DNA from: Azospirillum sp. 412522 | GTDB taxonomy: Bacteria > Pseudomonadota > Alphaproteobacteria > Azospirillales > Azospirillaceae | NCBI RefSeq assembly: GCF_019805165.1 | Contig: NZ_RWIJ01000045.1 | Location: 1 to 33,704, forward strand | Reading direction: 5' to 3' | DNA length: 33,704 nucleotides | Part shown: in pieces, positions 8,709 through 17,148 of the stretch | How positions within the stretch are numbered: position 1 is the first letter of the stretch | Layout of the letters: each line of letters begins with the position of its first letter | The notes under the pieces: generated by a model | Database searches by the model: none | What the model saw: only the letters and a program-made list of their open reading frames with translations | Told to the model about the DNA's origin: nothing | Program-made: the position numbers and the translations under genes

Positions 8709-10103
8709 TCAATCGTCCGCGTACGGATTCTTGCCCTTGCGCAGCAGCAGCCGCACCGGCACGCCGGGCATGTCGAAGCTGTCGCGCAGGTGGGTGGTCA
8801 GGTAGCGCTGGTAGCTTTCCGGCAGGTCCAGCGGCTTGTTGACGAACAGCGCGAAGGTCGGCGGGCGCGTCTTCACCTGGGTGACGTAGCGGATCTTCAC
8901 CCGGCGGCCCTCGACCAGGGGCGGCGGGTGGTGCTCCAGCACGCCCTCGATCCAGCGGTTGAGCTGGGCGGTCGGGATGCGGCGGTTCCAGACGGTGTAG
9001 GTCTCCAGCACGCCGTCCAGAAGCGTGTCGAGCTTGTGGCCCTTCAGCGCCGAGATGGTGACGACCTTCACGCCCTTGATGTAGCCGAGCGCCGCCTCGA
9101 GCTTGTCCTCGACCTGGCGCAGCGCCATGGCGCGGTCGTCGACCGTGTCCCATTTGTTGATGGCGATCACCAGGGCGCGGCCCTCGGAGATCACCAGCCG
9201 GGCGATGGTCAGATCCTGCTTGTCGAGGATGGCGGCGGCATCGACCACCAGCACCACGACGTTCGCCATGCGGATGACGCGCAGGCTGTCGGCGACCGCC
9301 AGCTTCTCCACCTTCTCGTCGACGCGGGCGCGGCGGCGCATGCCGGCGGTGTCGACCAGCTTGAAGCGGCGGTCGCGCCATTCCCAGTCGACGGCGATGG
9401 CGTCGCGGGTCATGCCGGCCTCGGGGCCGGTCAGCACGCGCTCCTCGCCGAGCAGGCTGTTCAGCAGGGTCGACTTGCCGACGTTCGGACGGCCGACGAT
9501 GGCGATCTGGATCGGCTTGCTGCGGTCCTCCTCCGGCTCCGGCTGGTCGCCGATCGGAATCGTGGGGTCGAAGCCGTCGTCCTTGTCCTCGGCCTCGCCG
9601 GTGTCCTCCGGCGGGGCGTAGGGCAGCAGGGCCTCGACCAGATCGGCCATGCCCTCGCCATGCTCGGCGGAGAGCGGAATCGGGTCGCCCAGGCCCAGCT
9701 CGTAGGATTCGAACATGCCGGGCTGGCTGGCCTTGCCCTCGGTCTTGTTGGCGACCAGCAGCACCGGGGTCTTGCCCCGGCGCAGCAGGTTGGCGAAATG
9801 GCGGTCCAGCGGCGTGATGCCGGCGCGGGCGTCGATGATGAACAGAGCCACGTCGGCCCGGGCCAGCGCCTGTTCGGTCTGGCGGCGCATGCGCGCCTCC
9901 AGGCTGTCGTCGGTCACGTCCTCCAGCCCGGCGGTATCGACCACCGTGAAGGACAGGCCGCCGACATGGGCCGGGGCCGAGCGCCAGTCACGGGTGACGC
10001 CCGGCGTATCGTCCACCAGGGCCAGCTTCTTGCCGGCCAGACGGTTGAAGAGGGTCGATTTGCCGACATTCGGCCGACCGACGAGGACCACGGTGAACGA
10101 CAT
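8709..10103 (-). CDS. der: Ribosome biogenesis GTPase Der (EngA)
   Basis: An essential double-GTPase acting in 50S subunit assembly. Two tandem G domains are visible: the first with GRPNVGKST (9-17), DTPGVTRD, DTAGLED and NKTEG; the second with a repeat of GRPNVGKST near residue 207, DTAGMRR and NKWD. The C-terminal KH-like domain follows (LNRWIEGVLEHHPPPLVEGRRVKIRYVTQVKTRPPTFALFVN..PESYQRYL). It has 464 residues, near the family norm, with an acidic linker (PPEDTGEAEDKDDGFDP) between the G domains. It is the last gene of yfgM-bamB-der, 41 bp after bamB, the same order as in Escherichia coli. Confidence 0.97.
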   Translation of the reverse strand: MSFTVVLVGRPNVGKSTLFNRLAGKKLALVDDTPGVTRDWRSAPAHVGGLSFTVVDTAGLEDVTDDSLEARMRRQTEQALARADVALFIIDARAGITPLDRHFANLLRRGKTPVLLVANKTEGKASQPGMFESYELGLGDPIPLSAEHGEGMADLVEALLPYAPPEDTGEAEDKDDGFDPTIPIGDQPEPEEDRSKPIQIAIVGRPNVGKSTLLNSLLGEERVLTGPEAGMTRDAIAVDWEWRDRRFKLVDTAGMRRRARVDEKVEKLAVADSLRVIRMANVVVLVVDAAAILDKQDLTIARLVISEGRALVIAINKWDTVDDRAMALRQVEDKLEAALGYIKGVKVVTISALKGHKLDTLLDGVLETYTVWNRRIPTAQLNRWIEGVLEHHPPPLVEGRRVKIRYVTQVKTRPPTFALFVNKPLDLPESYQRYLTTHLRDSFDMPGVPVRLLLRKGKNPYADD

Positions 10104-10144
10104 GGGGCCAAAGGCCTTTCACAACAGACGGAGGAAATCCGCGA

Positions 10145-11512
10145 TCAGCGGAACGCGACGAGCGTTCCGTTGTCGCACAGCACATAGAGAGTGTTGTTGG
10201 CAACGACCGGAGACAAGTAGGAACCGGTGGGCAGCGAGCGGGTGACCTCGACCTTGCCGTCCGACGGCGACAGGCCGAGAAGCTGGCCGTTGGAGCCGGC
10301 GACCCACAGGCGGCTGCCCGCCATCACCGGGCCGGACCAGATGATCGGGCCGGTCTTGTCCTCGGGATCCTTGAAGCGGGCGAGCGCGGACACCCAGCGG
10401 ACCTTGCCGTTCTGCCGCGCCACCGCGACGACCTCCTGGTCGTTGGTGACGGTGAACAGGTAGTCGCCGGCCAGCCAGGGGGTCTGGACGCCGCCGATCT
10501 CGGTTTCCCAGATGCGGGCGCCGATGCGCTCGTCGATGGCGACCATGCGGCCGGAATGGCCGATGGCGTAGACGGCGCCGCGGTCGACCACCGGCAGGCC
10601 GCGGATGTCGGCCAGATTGCTGAGCGCGCCGGTGCGGCGGACGGTGGCGAGGCTGTCCTGCCAGGCGACGCGGCCGTTCTCCGGGCGCAGGCCGAACAGC
10701 TCGCCCGACGAATAGGGCGCGACGACCAGCGTGCCGGTGGCGGCCGGGCTGGCGGCGCCGAGCAGGCCGGCGGTCTCCAGGATGCCCTGCTGCGACCACT
10801 GCACCGCGCCGTCGTCGGTGGACAGCGCGATGGTCTGGTTGTCCAGCGTGATGACCAGCACGCGGCCGCCGGCGACGGTGGGGGCGCCGCGGACCGGGCC
10901 GGCGATGCGCTTGCGCCACAGCACCTTGCCGCTGCCGGCGTCGAGCGACAGCACCTCGGCGAAGCCGGTGGCGGCATAGACCCGGCCGTCGGCATAGGCG
11001 ACGCCGCCGCCGGTGGCGCCGCCGCGCTCGTTTTCCGGACGGGTGTCGACCCGCCACAGCGACTGGCCGCTGCGCTCGTTCAGCGCGGAGACGTGCGAGT
11101 CGGCGTCCATGGCGAAGATACGGCCGTCGGCGATCACCGGCGTGCCGAGCAGAGCGCGCGAGCTGCTGGAACCGGTGCCGATGTCGGCCCGCCACGCGTC
11201 GGACGGGCTGGCCGACAGGGCGAGGTTGCCCAGCACATGGTCCGGCGTGCCGCCCGGCTGCGCCCAGGCCGCGTTGGCGACCGGCGGCGGCACGGTGACG
11301 GCGGTGGCGGCGAGCTGGGCGTCCGGCTCCACCTTGCGCTCGCGCTGGAGGACGGCGATGCGCTTGCCCGGCAGCGGCGGATCGGGCGTCTTGCCGAACC
11401 AGCCGTCGATGGTGTCGCAGCCGGCGAGCAGGACGGCGAGCAGCGATGCGGACAGCAGCGCCGCGCGGCGGATCGAACCGGTCATTGCGGTCTTCCCGTT
11501 CTTGTTCGTCAT
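10145..11512 (-). CDS. bamB: Outer-membrane assembly lipoprotein BamB (PQQ-like beta-propeller)
   Basis: A 455-aa lipoprotein with a signal peptide and lipobox LLAGC (Cys32 from ATG 11512), followed by a beta-propeller of repeated blades such as GRIFAMDADSHVSALNERSGQSLWRVD, GRVYAATGFAEVLSLDAGSGKVLWRK and LLGLSPSDGKVEV. BamB is the scaffold lipoprotein of the BAM complex that inserts beta-barrels into the outer membrane. Position between the yfgM-like gene (9 bp upstream) and der supports the call over other PQQ-repeat proteins. An internal ATG at 11485 has a better ribosome binding site (GGGAAG) and would give a shorter, more typical signal peptide, so either start is possible. Confidence 0.93.
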   Translation of the reverse strand: MTNKNGKTAMTGSIRRAALLSASLLAVLLAGCDTIDGWFGKTPDPPLPGKRIAVLQRERKVEPDAQLAATAVTVPPPVANAAWAQPGGTPDHVLGNLALSASPSDAWRADIGTGSSSSRALLGTPVIADGRIFAMDADSHVSALNERSGQSLWRVDTRPENERGGATGGGVAYADGRVYAATGFAEVLSLDAGSGKVLWRKRIAGPVRGAPTVAGGRVLVITLDNQTIALSTDDGAVQWSQQGILETAGLLGAASPAATGTLVVAPYSSGELFGLRPENGRVAWQDSLATVRRTGALSNLADIRGLPVVDRGAVYAIGHSGRMVAIDERIGARIWETEIGGVQTPWLAGDYLFTVTNDQEVVAVARQNGKVRWVSALARFKDPEDKTGPIIWSGPVMAGSRLWVAGSNGQLLGLSPSDGKVEVTRSLPTGSYLSPVVANNTLYVLCDNGTLVAFR

Positions 11513-11521
11513 GACCCTGGA

Positions 11522-12166
11522 TCAGCCCTTGCCGTAGAGGGAGGCGAGATCGGCGGCGCGGCCGCGCACGCCCTGCGGCGCTTGCTGGTCGTCCGCCAGT
11601 TGCTTGTAGAGCGTGCGCGCCTTCTCGGTGTCGCCGGCGCGGGCGGCCAGCATCGCCGTCAGCTCGCGCGCCGAGAAGCGCCAGGGGCTGCCGTCGGCGG
11701 TCAGCGGCTGCAGCTTCGCCGTCAGCTGCGCCGGGTCGCCGCCCTCGGCCCGCTGCATCACCGCCAGCAGGGTGGCGAGGTCGCGGTACTGGGCGGGCAC
11801 CGAGGCGTTGCCGGCGATGCCGTCATAGACGGTCGCGGCGTCGGCCGGCTTGCCCTGGCGGACCATCAGCGACGCGGCGTTGAACTGGGCGATGGCGGCG
11901 AGGCTTGGGTCGGCGGAACCGGCGAAGGCGGCAAGCGCCTCGACGCCCTTCTCCGGCCCCTGGGCGCTCTGCGAGATGGCGGTGACGAGGGCCGCGGTCT
12001 GCTCCTGCTTCTTCTGCGCCTGCGAATGGCGCCAGAAGCTGTAGCCGCCGGTGCCGGCGACGACCAGGACGGCGGCGGCGATCATGACGCCGCCATATCT
12101 CTTGAACAGGTGCTCCGCGCGGTCCCGGCGCAGATCCTCGTCGACTTCGCGGAAAATATCGCTCAT
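11522..12166 (-). CDS. YfgM-like tetratricopeptide membrane protein
   Basis: A 214-aa protein with a short cytosolic N-terminus (MSDIFREVDEDLRRDRAEHLFKRYG), a single membrane helix (about 27-45) and a periplasmic helical region of TPR type (for example FNAASLMVRQGKPADAATVYDGIAGNASVPAQYRDLATLLAVM). This is the architecture of YfgM/PpiD-type proteins (TPR_21 family) that associate with SecY and periplasmic chaperones. It heads the yfgM-bamB-der operon. The ribosome binding site is poor. The first 15 residues are strongly charged, as in homologues. Function as a secretion-associated chaperone partner is inferred from family and context. Confidence 0.85.
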   Translation of the reverse strand: MSDIFREVDEDLRRDRAEHLFKRYGGVMIAAAVLVVAGTGGYSFWRHSQAQKKQEQTAALVTAISQSAQGPEKGVEALAAFAGSADPSLAAIAQFNAASLMVRQGKPADAATVYDGIAGNASVPAQYRDLATLLAVMQRAEGGDPAQLTAKLQPLTADGSPWRFSARELTAMLAARAGDTEKARTLYKQLADDQQAPQGVRGRAADLASLYGKG

Positions 12167-12488
12167 GGCGCTGCGGTGGCGTCCCTGCGGTGGCGGCGTC
12201 GCGCACGGCCCGGATGGCGGCGCGGGTCAGGCGGAACCCTGCCGGCCGGCAAGCCGGACGGACGATTCCACAAGATCAAGAGGGGCGGATAGCATCGGGC
12301 AACCCGCCGGGTCAAGAGGCTGGCTGTTTTGCCGCGGTCGCAAACCTCCCTCTCCGCGGGACGGGAGAGTGCTTTCCCTTGTCGCCAAAAGAAAATGGGC
12401 CGCGGTGGCGATCCCCCGCGGCCCAGTCCCACGACCCGACGTGCCCCGGATCGACTCTCAATACTTACGCCGATACGGCCGTTGCGGC
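12167..12488. other. Gap between yfgM-like gene and response regulator
   Basis: This 322-bp gap must hold the promoter of the yfgM-bamB-der operon, but no convincing -35/-10 pair was found. It also holds a CTCTCC/GGAGAG inverted repeat (12350-12369) and the response regulator terminator at 12387-12424. No gene was recognised. Confidence 0.6.
12387..12424 (-). terminator. Rho-independent terminator of the response regulator gene
   Basis: GGGCCGCGG (12397-12405) and CCGCGGCCC (12416-12424) form a perfect 9-bp stem with a 10-base loop. On the minus strand it is followed by a T-rich tract (12387-12395 reads AAAAGAAAA on the top strand). It lies 64 bp beyond the regulator's stop. Confidence 0.85.
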
Positions 12489-13130
12489 TTACGCCGACAT
12501 GGCGGCGGCGGCGATGACCGCCTGGGTGCGGTTCTTGACGCCGAGAGACTTGAAGATGGCGGTGACGTGGATCTTCACCGTGCCTTCCGACAGGCCCAGC
12601 TCGTAGGCGATCTGCTTGTTCGACTTGCCGAGACGCAGGCATTCCAGGACTTCGCGCTGGCGCTGGGTCAGGCCGTAGCCGGCGTTGCGGTCGGACAGGT
12701 CGACCGAGCGGCGGCGCGGCGCGGCCTCCATGCTGGCGGTCAGCGCGCCCGGCGGCAGGTAGATGCCGCCCGAGAAGACGAGGTTCAGGGCGCCCATCAT
12801 CACCTTGACGCTGCTCGACTTCGGGATGTAGCCGGTCGCGCCGTGGTCGAGAGCGCCGCGGATGTCGCCCAGCGCTTCCGACGCGGAGATCACCACCACC
12901 GGCACGCCCGGCTGCAGCGCCTGGATCTCGCGCAGGCCGTCGAAGCCCGGCCAGCTCGGCATATGCAGATCCATCAGGATGACGTCGAAGGTGCCGCCGG
13001 CGCGGCACTGGTCCAGAACCTCGTCGAAGGTTCCGGCCTCGACGAAGCTCGCCTCGCCCTGCAGTTGCTCCAGCAAACGCCGCAGGCCTTCGCGAAACAG
13101 CAGATGGTCGTCCCCGATCAGAATCTTCAT
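12489..13130 (-). CDS. NarL/LuxR-family response regulator
   Basis: A two-domain response regulator of 213 aa. The receiver domain starts MKILIGDDHLLFREGL, with the acidic pair D7-D8, phosphoacceptor D54 in DVILMDLHMP and the conserved Lys in GYIPKSSS. The C-terminal GerE-type HTH reads LTQRQREVLECLRLGKSNKQIAYELGLSEGTVKIHVTAIFKSLGVKNRTQAVI. All phosphotransfer residues are present. ATG 13130 is chosen because it begins the receiver fold exactly; ATG 13142 would add MTGT. No histidine kinase gene is adjacent, so it is an orphan in this window. It is divergent, across about 1 kb, from a second LuxR-type gene whose receiver is degenerate. Target genes are unknown. Confidence 0.93.
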   Translation of the reverse strand: MKILIGDDHLLFREGLRRLLEQLQGEASFVEAGTFDEVLDQCRAGGTFDVILMDLHMPSWPGFDGLREIQALQPGVPVVVISASEALGDIRGALDHGATGYIPKSSSVKVMMGALNLVFSGGIYLPPGALTASMEAAPRRRSVDLSDRNAGYGLTQRQREVLECLRLGKSNKQIAYELGLSEGTVKIHVTAIFKSLGVKNRTQAVIAAAAMSA

Positions 13131-14127
13131 GGTCCCCGTCATCCTCGCTCGCCCGCCCTTGCCGAGGCCGCCCGCCTCGCGGACGACCGCCCGTCAGGGC
13201 TGTTGTCGATCTTGTCCGATGCGCCCCCGCGGCACCCGGATCGCGCCATTACCCCCGCCATCGGCGCCGGACCGTCGCATCGACTGTCCGGGTCGGTGGC
13301 CGATACTGCTCGATTGGTCTGGTTCTATTGGTCTGATGGTCCCCAGGGCATCGGCCGGAAGGCTGTCTGCCGTTGTGGACCTGTTCTTCTCTGTGTTGAG
13401 TACCAGATACCACGATCGGAAGGGGTTCCACATTCCGACAAGGGCCATAGGTCATTTGAAGCCCAAACTCCCCTTCGAGGCACCGTTCGTCATGGGAGGC
13501 GCAAGAAACGCCTCGACCGAAGGTCATAGATTCCTCTGCGCTCGCGAATGGAGCCGTAGTCAGGCTCCATCGGATTGCTTCGGTCCGGCCGGGATAATTC
13601 GAAAAGCGGCCGCCTCTCTCCATTAGCGACGGGAATGTTTCTGGAACCTTGCCATCTTTGCGGTGTTCGTCTGGCAAGAACACGGATAATCCCGATTCGG
13701 CCGCAAAAGAGGGGAGTGAAAAGCCATGCCCGACCGAAAGGATAGTCCTGAAGGATGCCTGTACCAACGCGCATTCCCCTGTGACCCGGCCAGCACACAT
13801 CATTCCATAGGTGTTACCGTTTCGAAACCTGAGGCGACCAACAAGGAGACGACAAGCGATCTTGGCTGATCATCCATCGCCTGATTTACGCGGAGCACCG
13901 ATCATTTCTAAATCACGCGGTGCGACCAGGACTTCCCCGCCCCCGACAAGGAGGGGACCCGAGGGGCGCACAGAAATACTTCACTCTCTTCCGAATTTTT
14001 CCGACGACGCGACCGATCCGATGACGTGCCTGGGCCGACCGGCCGGTTCCTTTTCAACCCTTAGATGCAGGCGGCAACGCCCCCAGCCGGGCCGGCCGTG
14101 GATGCCTCCTCCAGACAGAGCTGACCC
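13131..14127. other. About 1 kb gap between two divergent LuxR-type genes
   Basis: No recognised gene lies here. Visible structure: a 9-bp direct repeat ATTGGTCTG at 13313 and 13327; a 7-bp inverted repeat TCGAGGC/GCCTCGA (13475-13481, 13510-13516); a perfect 8-bp inverted repeat ATGGAGCC-7-GGCTCCAT (13548-13570); CTTGCCA/TGGCAAG near 13648-13677; and a 10-bp palindrome GTTTCGAAAC (13819-13828). A 47-codon frame with a good ribosome binding site is at 13726. Base composition is visibly less GC-rich than in flanking genes. Promoters for both regulators should be here but no consensus sites stood out. Confidence 0.6.
13726..13869 (+). CDS. Candidate small ORF, 47 aa, unknown
   Basis: ATG 13726 follows GAGGGGAG (ending at 13716) with a spacing of 9, a strong ribosome binding site by eye, and runs 47 codons to TGA 13867-13869. 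The product is hydrophilic with two Cys (MPDRKDSPEGCLYQ and then FPCDPASTHH), no signal peptide and no membrane segment. Nothing in it was recognised. It could be a real small protein, a leader peptide or chance; the ribosome binding site is the only support. Confidence 0.3.
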   Translation: MPDRKDSPEGCLYQRAFPCDPASTHHSIGVTVSKPEATNKETTSDLG

Positions 14128-14868
14128 ATGCACACACACCATGAGTACGCCCATGAGAAAGCATCTCACCAGACCCGCAACGCGGTGACTCCCATGCATG
14201 TCTGCCTGATCCTCGACAACAACGCGCTGACCGAGAACGTGGTGCAGCAGCTCGACCGCGGCGGCCGCCACCGGGTCACGGTCCTGCACGACATCGGGGA
14301 ACTGACGCAGAGCGCGCTGACGCCGGATGCGATCCTGATCGGGCTGCAGCAGTTCACCGCGCTGCGCGAGAACGAGCCGATGGTCTATCTGCGGCTGTCG
14401 CGCCGCTCGCGGATCGTCGTCGTCCTGTCTTCACGCGAGTTGCTCGATGCCGCCCATATCCTGGCCTTCGCCGATGCCTGGGTGTTCGAGGACCTGAACG
14501 TCGACCGCATCAACGAGCTGCTGGACCTCGGGCTGGAGGGCCACTGCCTGATGCCCAAGCAGTTCCTGTCGCGGCTGGGCGTCGACGAGATCCGGCTGAC
14601 CCTGCTGCCGCGCCTGTCCGACCCGGAGTTCGAGACGCTGCGCCTGCTGGGCGAGGGCATGAACAACCGGACCATCGCCAACGCGCTGGACCTGTCGGAA
14701 GCGGTCATCAAGTCGATGGTGCGCAGCGTCCTGTCCAAGCTGCATTTCCGCAACCGGACGGAGGCCGGCGTCTTCGCCGCCCGGCAGCAGGGCGCCCTGG
14801 AACAGGCACGGACCGGCATGACCCCGCCGCATGTCCACGCCGCCGCCGCCCGCCGGGCCGGAGCCTGA
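14128..14868 (+). CDS. LuxR-family regulator with degenerate receiver domain
   Basis: A 246-aa protein. Residues 23-135 resemble a receiver fold (MHVCLILDNNALTENVVQQL..LTPDAILIGLQQF..RIVVVLSSRELLDAAHILAFADAWVFEDL) but the phosphoacceptor position reads ILIGL with no Asp, the N-terminal acidic pair is replaced by DNN, and the usual Lys near AWVFED is missing. Residues 163-220 form a GerE-type HTH (LSDPEFETLRLLGEGMNNRTIANALDLSEAVIKSMVRSVLSKLHFRNRTEA). It therefore probably acts without phosphorylation, as an atypical regulator. The first 22 residues are His-rich and ATG 14194 is an alternative start; both ribosome binding sites are weak. It is divergent from the canonical regulator at 12489-13130. 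Confidence 0.85.
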   Translation: MHTHHEYAHEKASHQTRNAVTPMHVCLILDNNALTENVVQQLDRGGRHRVTVLHDIGELTQSALTPDAILIGLQQFTALRENEPMVYLRLSRRSRIVVVLSSRELLDAAHILAFADAWVFEDLNVDRINELLDLGLEGHCLMPKQFLSRLGVDEIRLTLLPRLSDPEFETLRLLGEGMNNRTIANALDLSEAVIKSMVRSVLSKLHFRNRTEAGVFAARQQGALEQARTGMTPPHVHAAAARRAGA

Positions 14869-14936
14869 CGGCCGGCTCCCGCCCAGCCGCCGGTCCGATG
14901 GCGCAGCCGCCAAGCCGGTCCTGAGCCCCCAGCGGA

Positions 14937-16949
14937 TCAGGCAGCCAGGCGGCGTCCGGCCATCGTCTCCTCGAATCGGTCGAAGCGGGCGTCCAGGGCA
15001 GGCCGGTCGATCCCGGCCAGCCGGAAGCGGATGCGCACCACCCCCTCCTCCCGGTTGAAGGCTTCGAAGGGGATGGCCATGCCCAGCCCGTCGAACAGCA
15101 GAGTGCCGCGGTCGCCGACGGAATCGGCGTCGCCCAGCGCTGCGCCGTGGCGGGAGATGTCGAGCAGCCGCACCGTCACGCGCCCCCCCGCCCCTTCCAC
15201 CGGGCCCTCCACTGTGCAGGGCGCCTCGACGCGATAGCGCGGCACGCTGCGGCGATCGACATCGTCGGTCGCCGTCCGCACGGCACGGACCAGCACATGC
15301 ATCAGCTCGTCGATGCTGTGGGTCACCTCCGCCGCGCCGCTCCGCAACTCGTCGGCCCTCTCCTCCGTCACCTGGGCCTCGCGCGACACCTCGTCGATGC
15401 GGGTCGACACGTCGGTCGCCGCGCCGGCGGTCTGGCCGACGTTGCGCGAGATCTCCTGGGTCGCCGAAGCCTGCTGCTCCACCGCGGCGGCGACGGTGCC
15501 GGAAATGGCGTCGATCTCGCCGATGGTGCGGCTGATGCCGCGCACCTCCTCCACGCTGCGGGCGGTGACCGTCTGGATTTCGGCGATCAGGCGCGAGATC
15601 TCCTCGGTCGAATGCGAGGTCTGGTTGGCGAGATTCTTCACCTCGCCGGCGACCACGGCGAAGCCCTTGCCGGCCTCCCCCGCCCGCGCCGCCTCGATGG
15701 TGGCGTTCAAGGCCAGCAGGTTGGTCTGGGCGGCGATGCCCCGGATCAGTTCCGCCACGTCGCCGATGCGGCTGACCGCCGACGACAGCGATTCGATGGT
15801 GCTTTCGGTCCGGTTGCTGGCGGCGACGGCGGCCCGGGTGACGCCGGCGGCATGGCCGACCTGATTGCCGATCTCCTCGATGGAGGCGGAGAGCTGCTCG
15901 GCGGCCGAAGCCACCGCCTGGGCGTTGCTGAGCGCCTGCGCCGCGGCGGCGGCGACGTTCTGGGCATTGGCGCCGACCAGCCCGGCCGAGGCCGCCATGG
16001 CGCCGGCGTTGCGGTCCATCGCCTGGGTGCGGGCGGCGACCCGCTCGACGGCGCCGCGGCTTTCCTGCTCCACCGTATCGGCCATCAATTGCAGGGCCCT
16101 GCGCTTCTGCTCCTCCCCCTCGATGCGCTGCCGCTCCTGCTCGGCACGCAGGTGCTCCGCCTCGGCCATGCCGTCGCGGAAAACCAGGACGGAGCGCGAC
16201 ATGGCGCCGATCTCGTCCAGCCGGCCGGCCCCCGCGACGCCGGCGGTCAGGTCGCCGGACGACAGCGCCGTCATCACATGGCTGAGCTGGCCCAACGGAC
16301 GCAGCAGCCGGCGCGACGCCAGATAGCCCGGCACCGCCAGCACCACGGCGCAGAGCACCACCAGCATGGCGGCGAAGCGCATGCTGTCGTCGAAGGTCTT
16401 GAACACCTCCGCCTTCCTGATGCCGACATAGAGGATGCCGACCGGGTTGCCGGCCGCGTCCTTGATCGGGTCGTAGGCGGCGTAATAGGGCTCGCCCAGG
16501 ATCTCGACCATGCCGCGGAAGGGAGTGCCGCGGCGCAGCACCGAATCGTAGGCCGGTCCCTGCGCCAGCGTGGTGCCGACCGCGCGGCTGCCATCGGCGG
16601 CGGTGACGTTGGTGGCGATGCGGCGGTCGCCCAGGAACAGGGTGGCGGTGCCCCCGGTGATGCGCTTGATCTTGTCGACCACGAGGTTGTCGTCGTTCAT
16701 CACGGCGCCGTCCAGCAGCAGCTTGCCGTCGGCGACGGTGAAGCGGCCGCCGCGCTCCTGCAGCGACGACCAGGCGATGTCCATGCTGAGACGCTGCATC
16801 TCGATCGCCTGCCGTTCCAGATCACGGACGATCACCTGACCGATCGCGAACAGGATGGCCGTGCTGAGGATCAGCATGCCGAGAAGATTCAACACGGTGA
16901 CTTTCGTGGAAATCGAAAGCCGGCCGACGAAGGCGCGTGGGACGTTCAT
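14937..16949 (-). CDS. Methyl-accepting chemotaxis protein with Cache sensor and C-terminal PilZ domain
   Basis: A 670-aa transducer. Order: TM1 (about 17-40), periplasmic Cache-type sensor (about 45-185, with GILYVGIRK before the membrane), TM2 (about 192-211), HAMP (about 213-263), a cytosolic signalling domain with the conserved tip LLALNATIEAARAGEAGKGFAVVAGEVKNLA, then a PilZ domain from about 566. PilZ has both c-di-GMP signatures, RSVPR and DISRHG. MCP-PilZ fusions are known in Azospirillum (Tlp1), where they link chemotaxis to c-di-GMP. ATG 16949 (MNVPRAF) is preferred; in-frame ATGs at 16958 and 16973 lack good ribosome binding sites. The ligand is unknown. No other chemotaxis gene is nearby. 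Confidence 0.95.
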   Translation of the reverse strand: MNVPRAFVGRLSISTKVTVLNLLGMLILSTAILFAIGQVIVRDLERQAIEMQRLSMDIAWSSLQERGGRFTVADGKLLLDGAVMNDDNLVVDKIKRITGGTATLFLGDRRIATNVTAADGSRAVGTTLAQGPAYDSVLRRGTPFRGMVEILGEPYYAAYDPIKDAAGNPVGILYVGIRKAEVFKTFDDSMRFAAMLVVLCAVVLAVPGYLASRRLLRPLGQLSHVMTALSSGDLTAGVAGAGRLDEIGAMSRSVLVFRDGMAEAEHLRAEQERQRIEGEEQKRRALQLMADTVEQESRGAVERVAARTQAMDRNAGAMAASAGLVGANAQNVAAAAAQALSNAQAVASAAEQLSASIEEIGNQVGHAAGVTRAAVAASNRTESTIESLSSAVSRIGDVAELIRGIAAQTNLLALNATIEAARAGEAGKGFAVVAGEVKNLANQTSHSTEEISRLIAEIQTVTARSVEEVRGISRTIGEIDAISGTVAAAVEQQASATQEISRNVGQTAGAATDVSTRIDEVSREAQVTEERADELRSGAAEVTHSIDELMHVLVRAVRTATDDVDRRSVPRYRVEAPCTVEGPVEGAGGRVTVRLLDISRHGAALGDADSVGDRGTLLFDGLGMAIPFEAFNREEGVVRIRFRLAGIDRPALDARFDRFEETMAGRRLAA

Positions 16950-17054
16950 GGATGCCATCCACCGAGAGTACATAATGCAGACGCGAAGTCTTGATCGCGC
17001 CGCACTATGCCATCCCGGCCGGATCCACATTCATCTAAAAGACATATACCATCC

Positions 17055-17069
17055 GCGACAACTTGTCGC
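17055..17069. promoter_or_regulatory. 15-nt perfect palindrome between csaA-like gene and MCP gene
   Basis: GCGACAA-C-TTGTCGC, two 7-bp half-sites around one base, lies about 106 bp upstream of the MCP start and 80 bp downstream of the csaA-like stop. Too compact for a terminator hairpin (loop of one base), so a dimeric repressor site for the MCP gene is the more natural reading; not proven. Confidence 0.4.
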
Positions 17070-17148
17070 CTTGATACCCCTGCATCGATTCAATCTCCAA
17101 GCGGTTTTTCCGAACCGGAAGAGAATCGAAATCTTTCCCGTCGGCAGG

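Noticed and set aside
10556..12292. A 578-codon plus-strand frame across bamB and the yfgM-like gene
   Set aside because: Low-complexity Gly/Ala/Arg translation with no motif; the opposite strand carries two recognised genes in a conserved order.
13249..13803. A 184-codon minus-strand frame in the gap between the two regulators
   Set aside because: No good ribosome binding site, no recognisable motif, and a composition unlike neighbouring genes. Kept only as part of the unexplained gap.
13811..14188. A 125-codon plus-strand frame overlapping the start of the second LuxR-type gene
   Set aside because: Arg/Pro-rich, no motif, runs out of frame into the regulator start and has no ribosome binding site.
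15147..16994. A 615-codon plus-strand frame antisense to the chemoreceptor gene
   Set aside because: His/Arg/Gly/Ala-rich artefact; the minus strand has clear Cache, HAMP, MCP and PilZ motifs.
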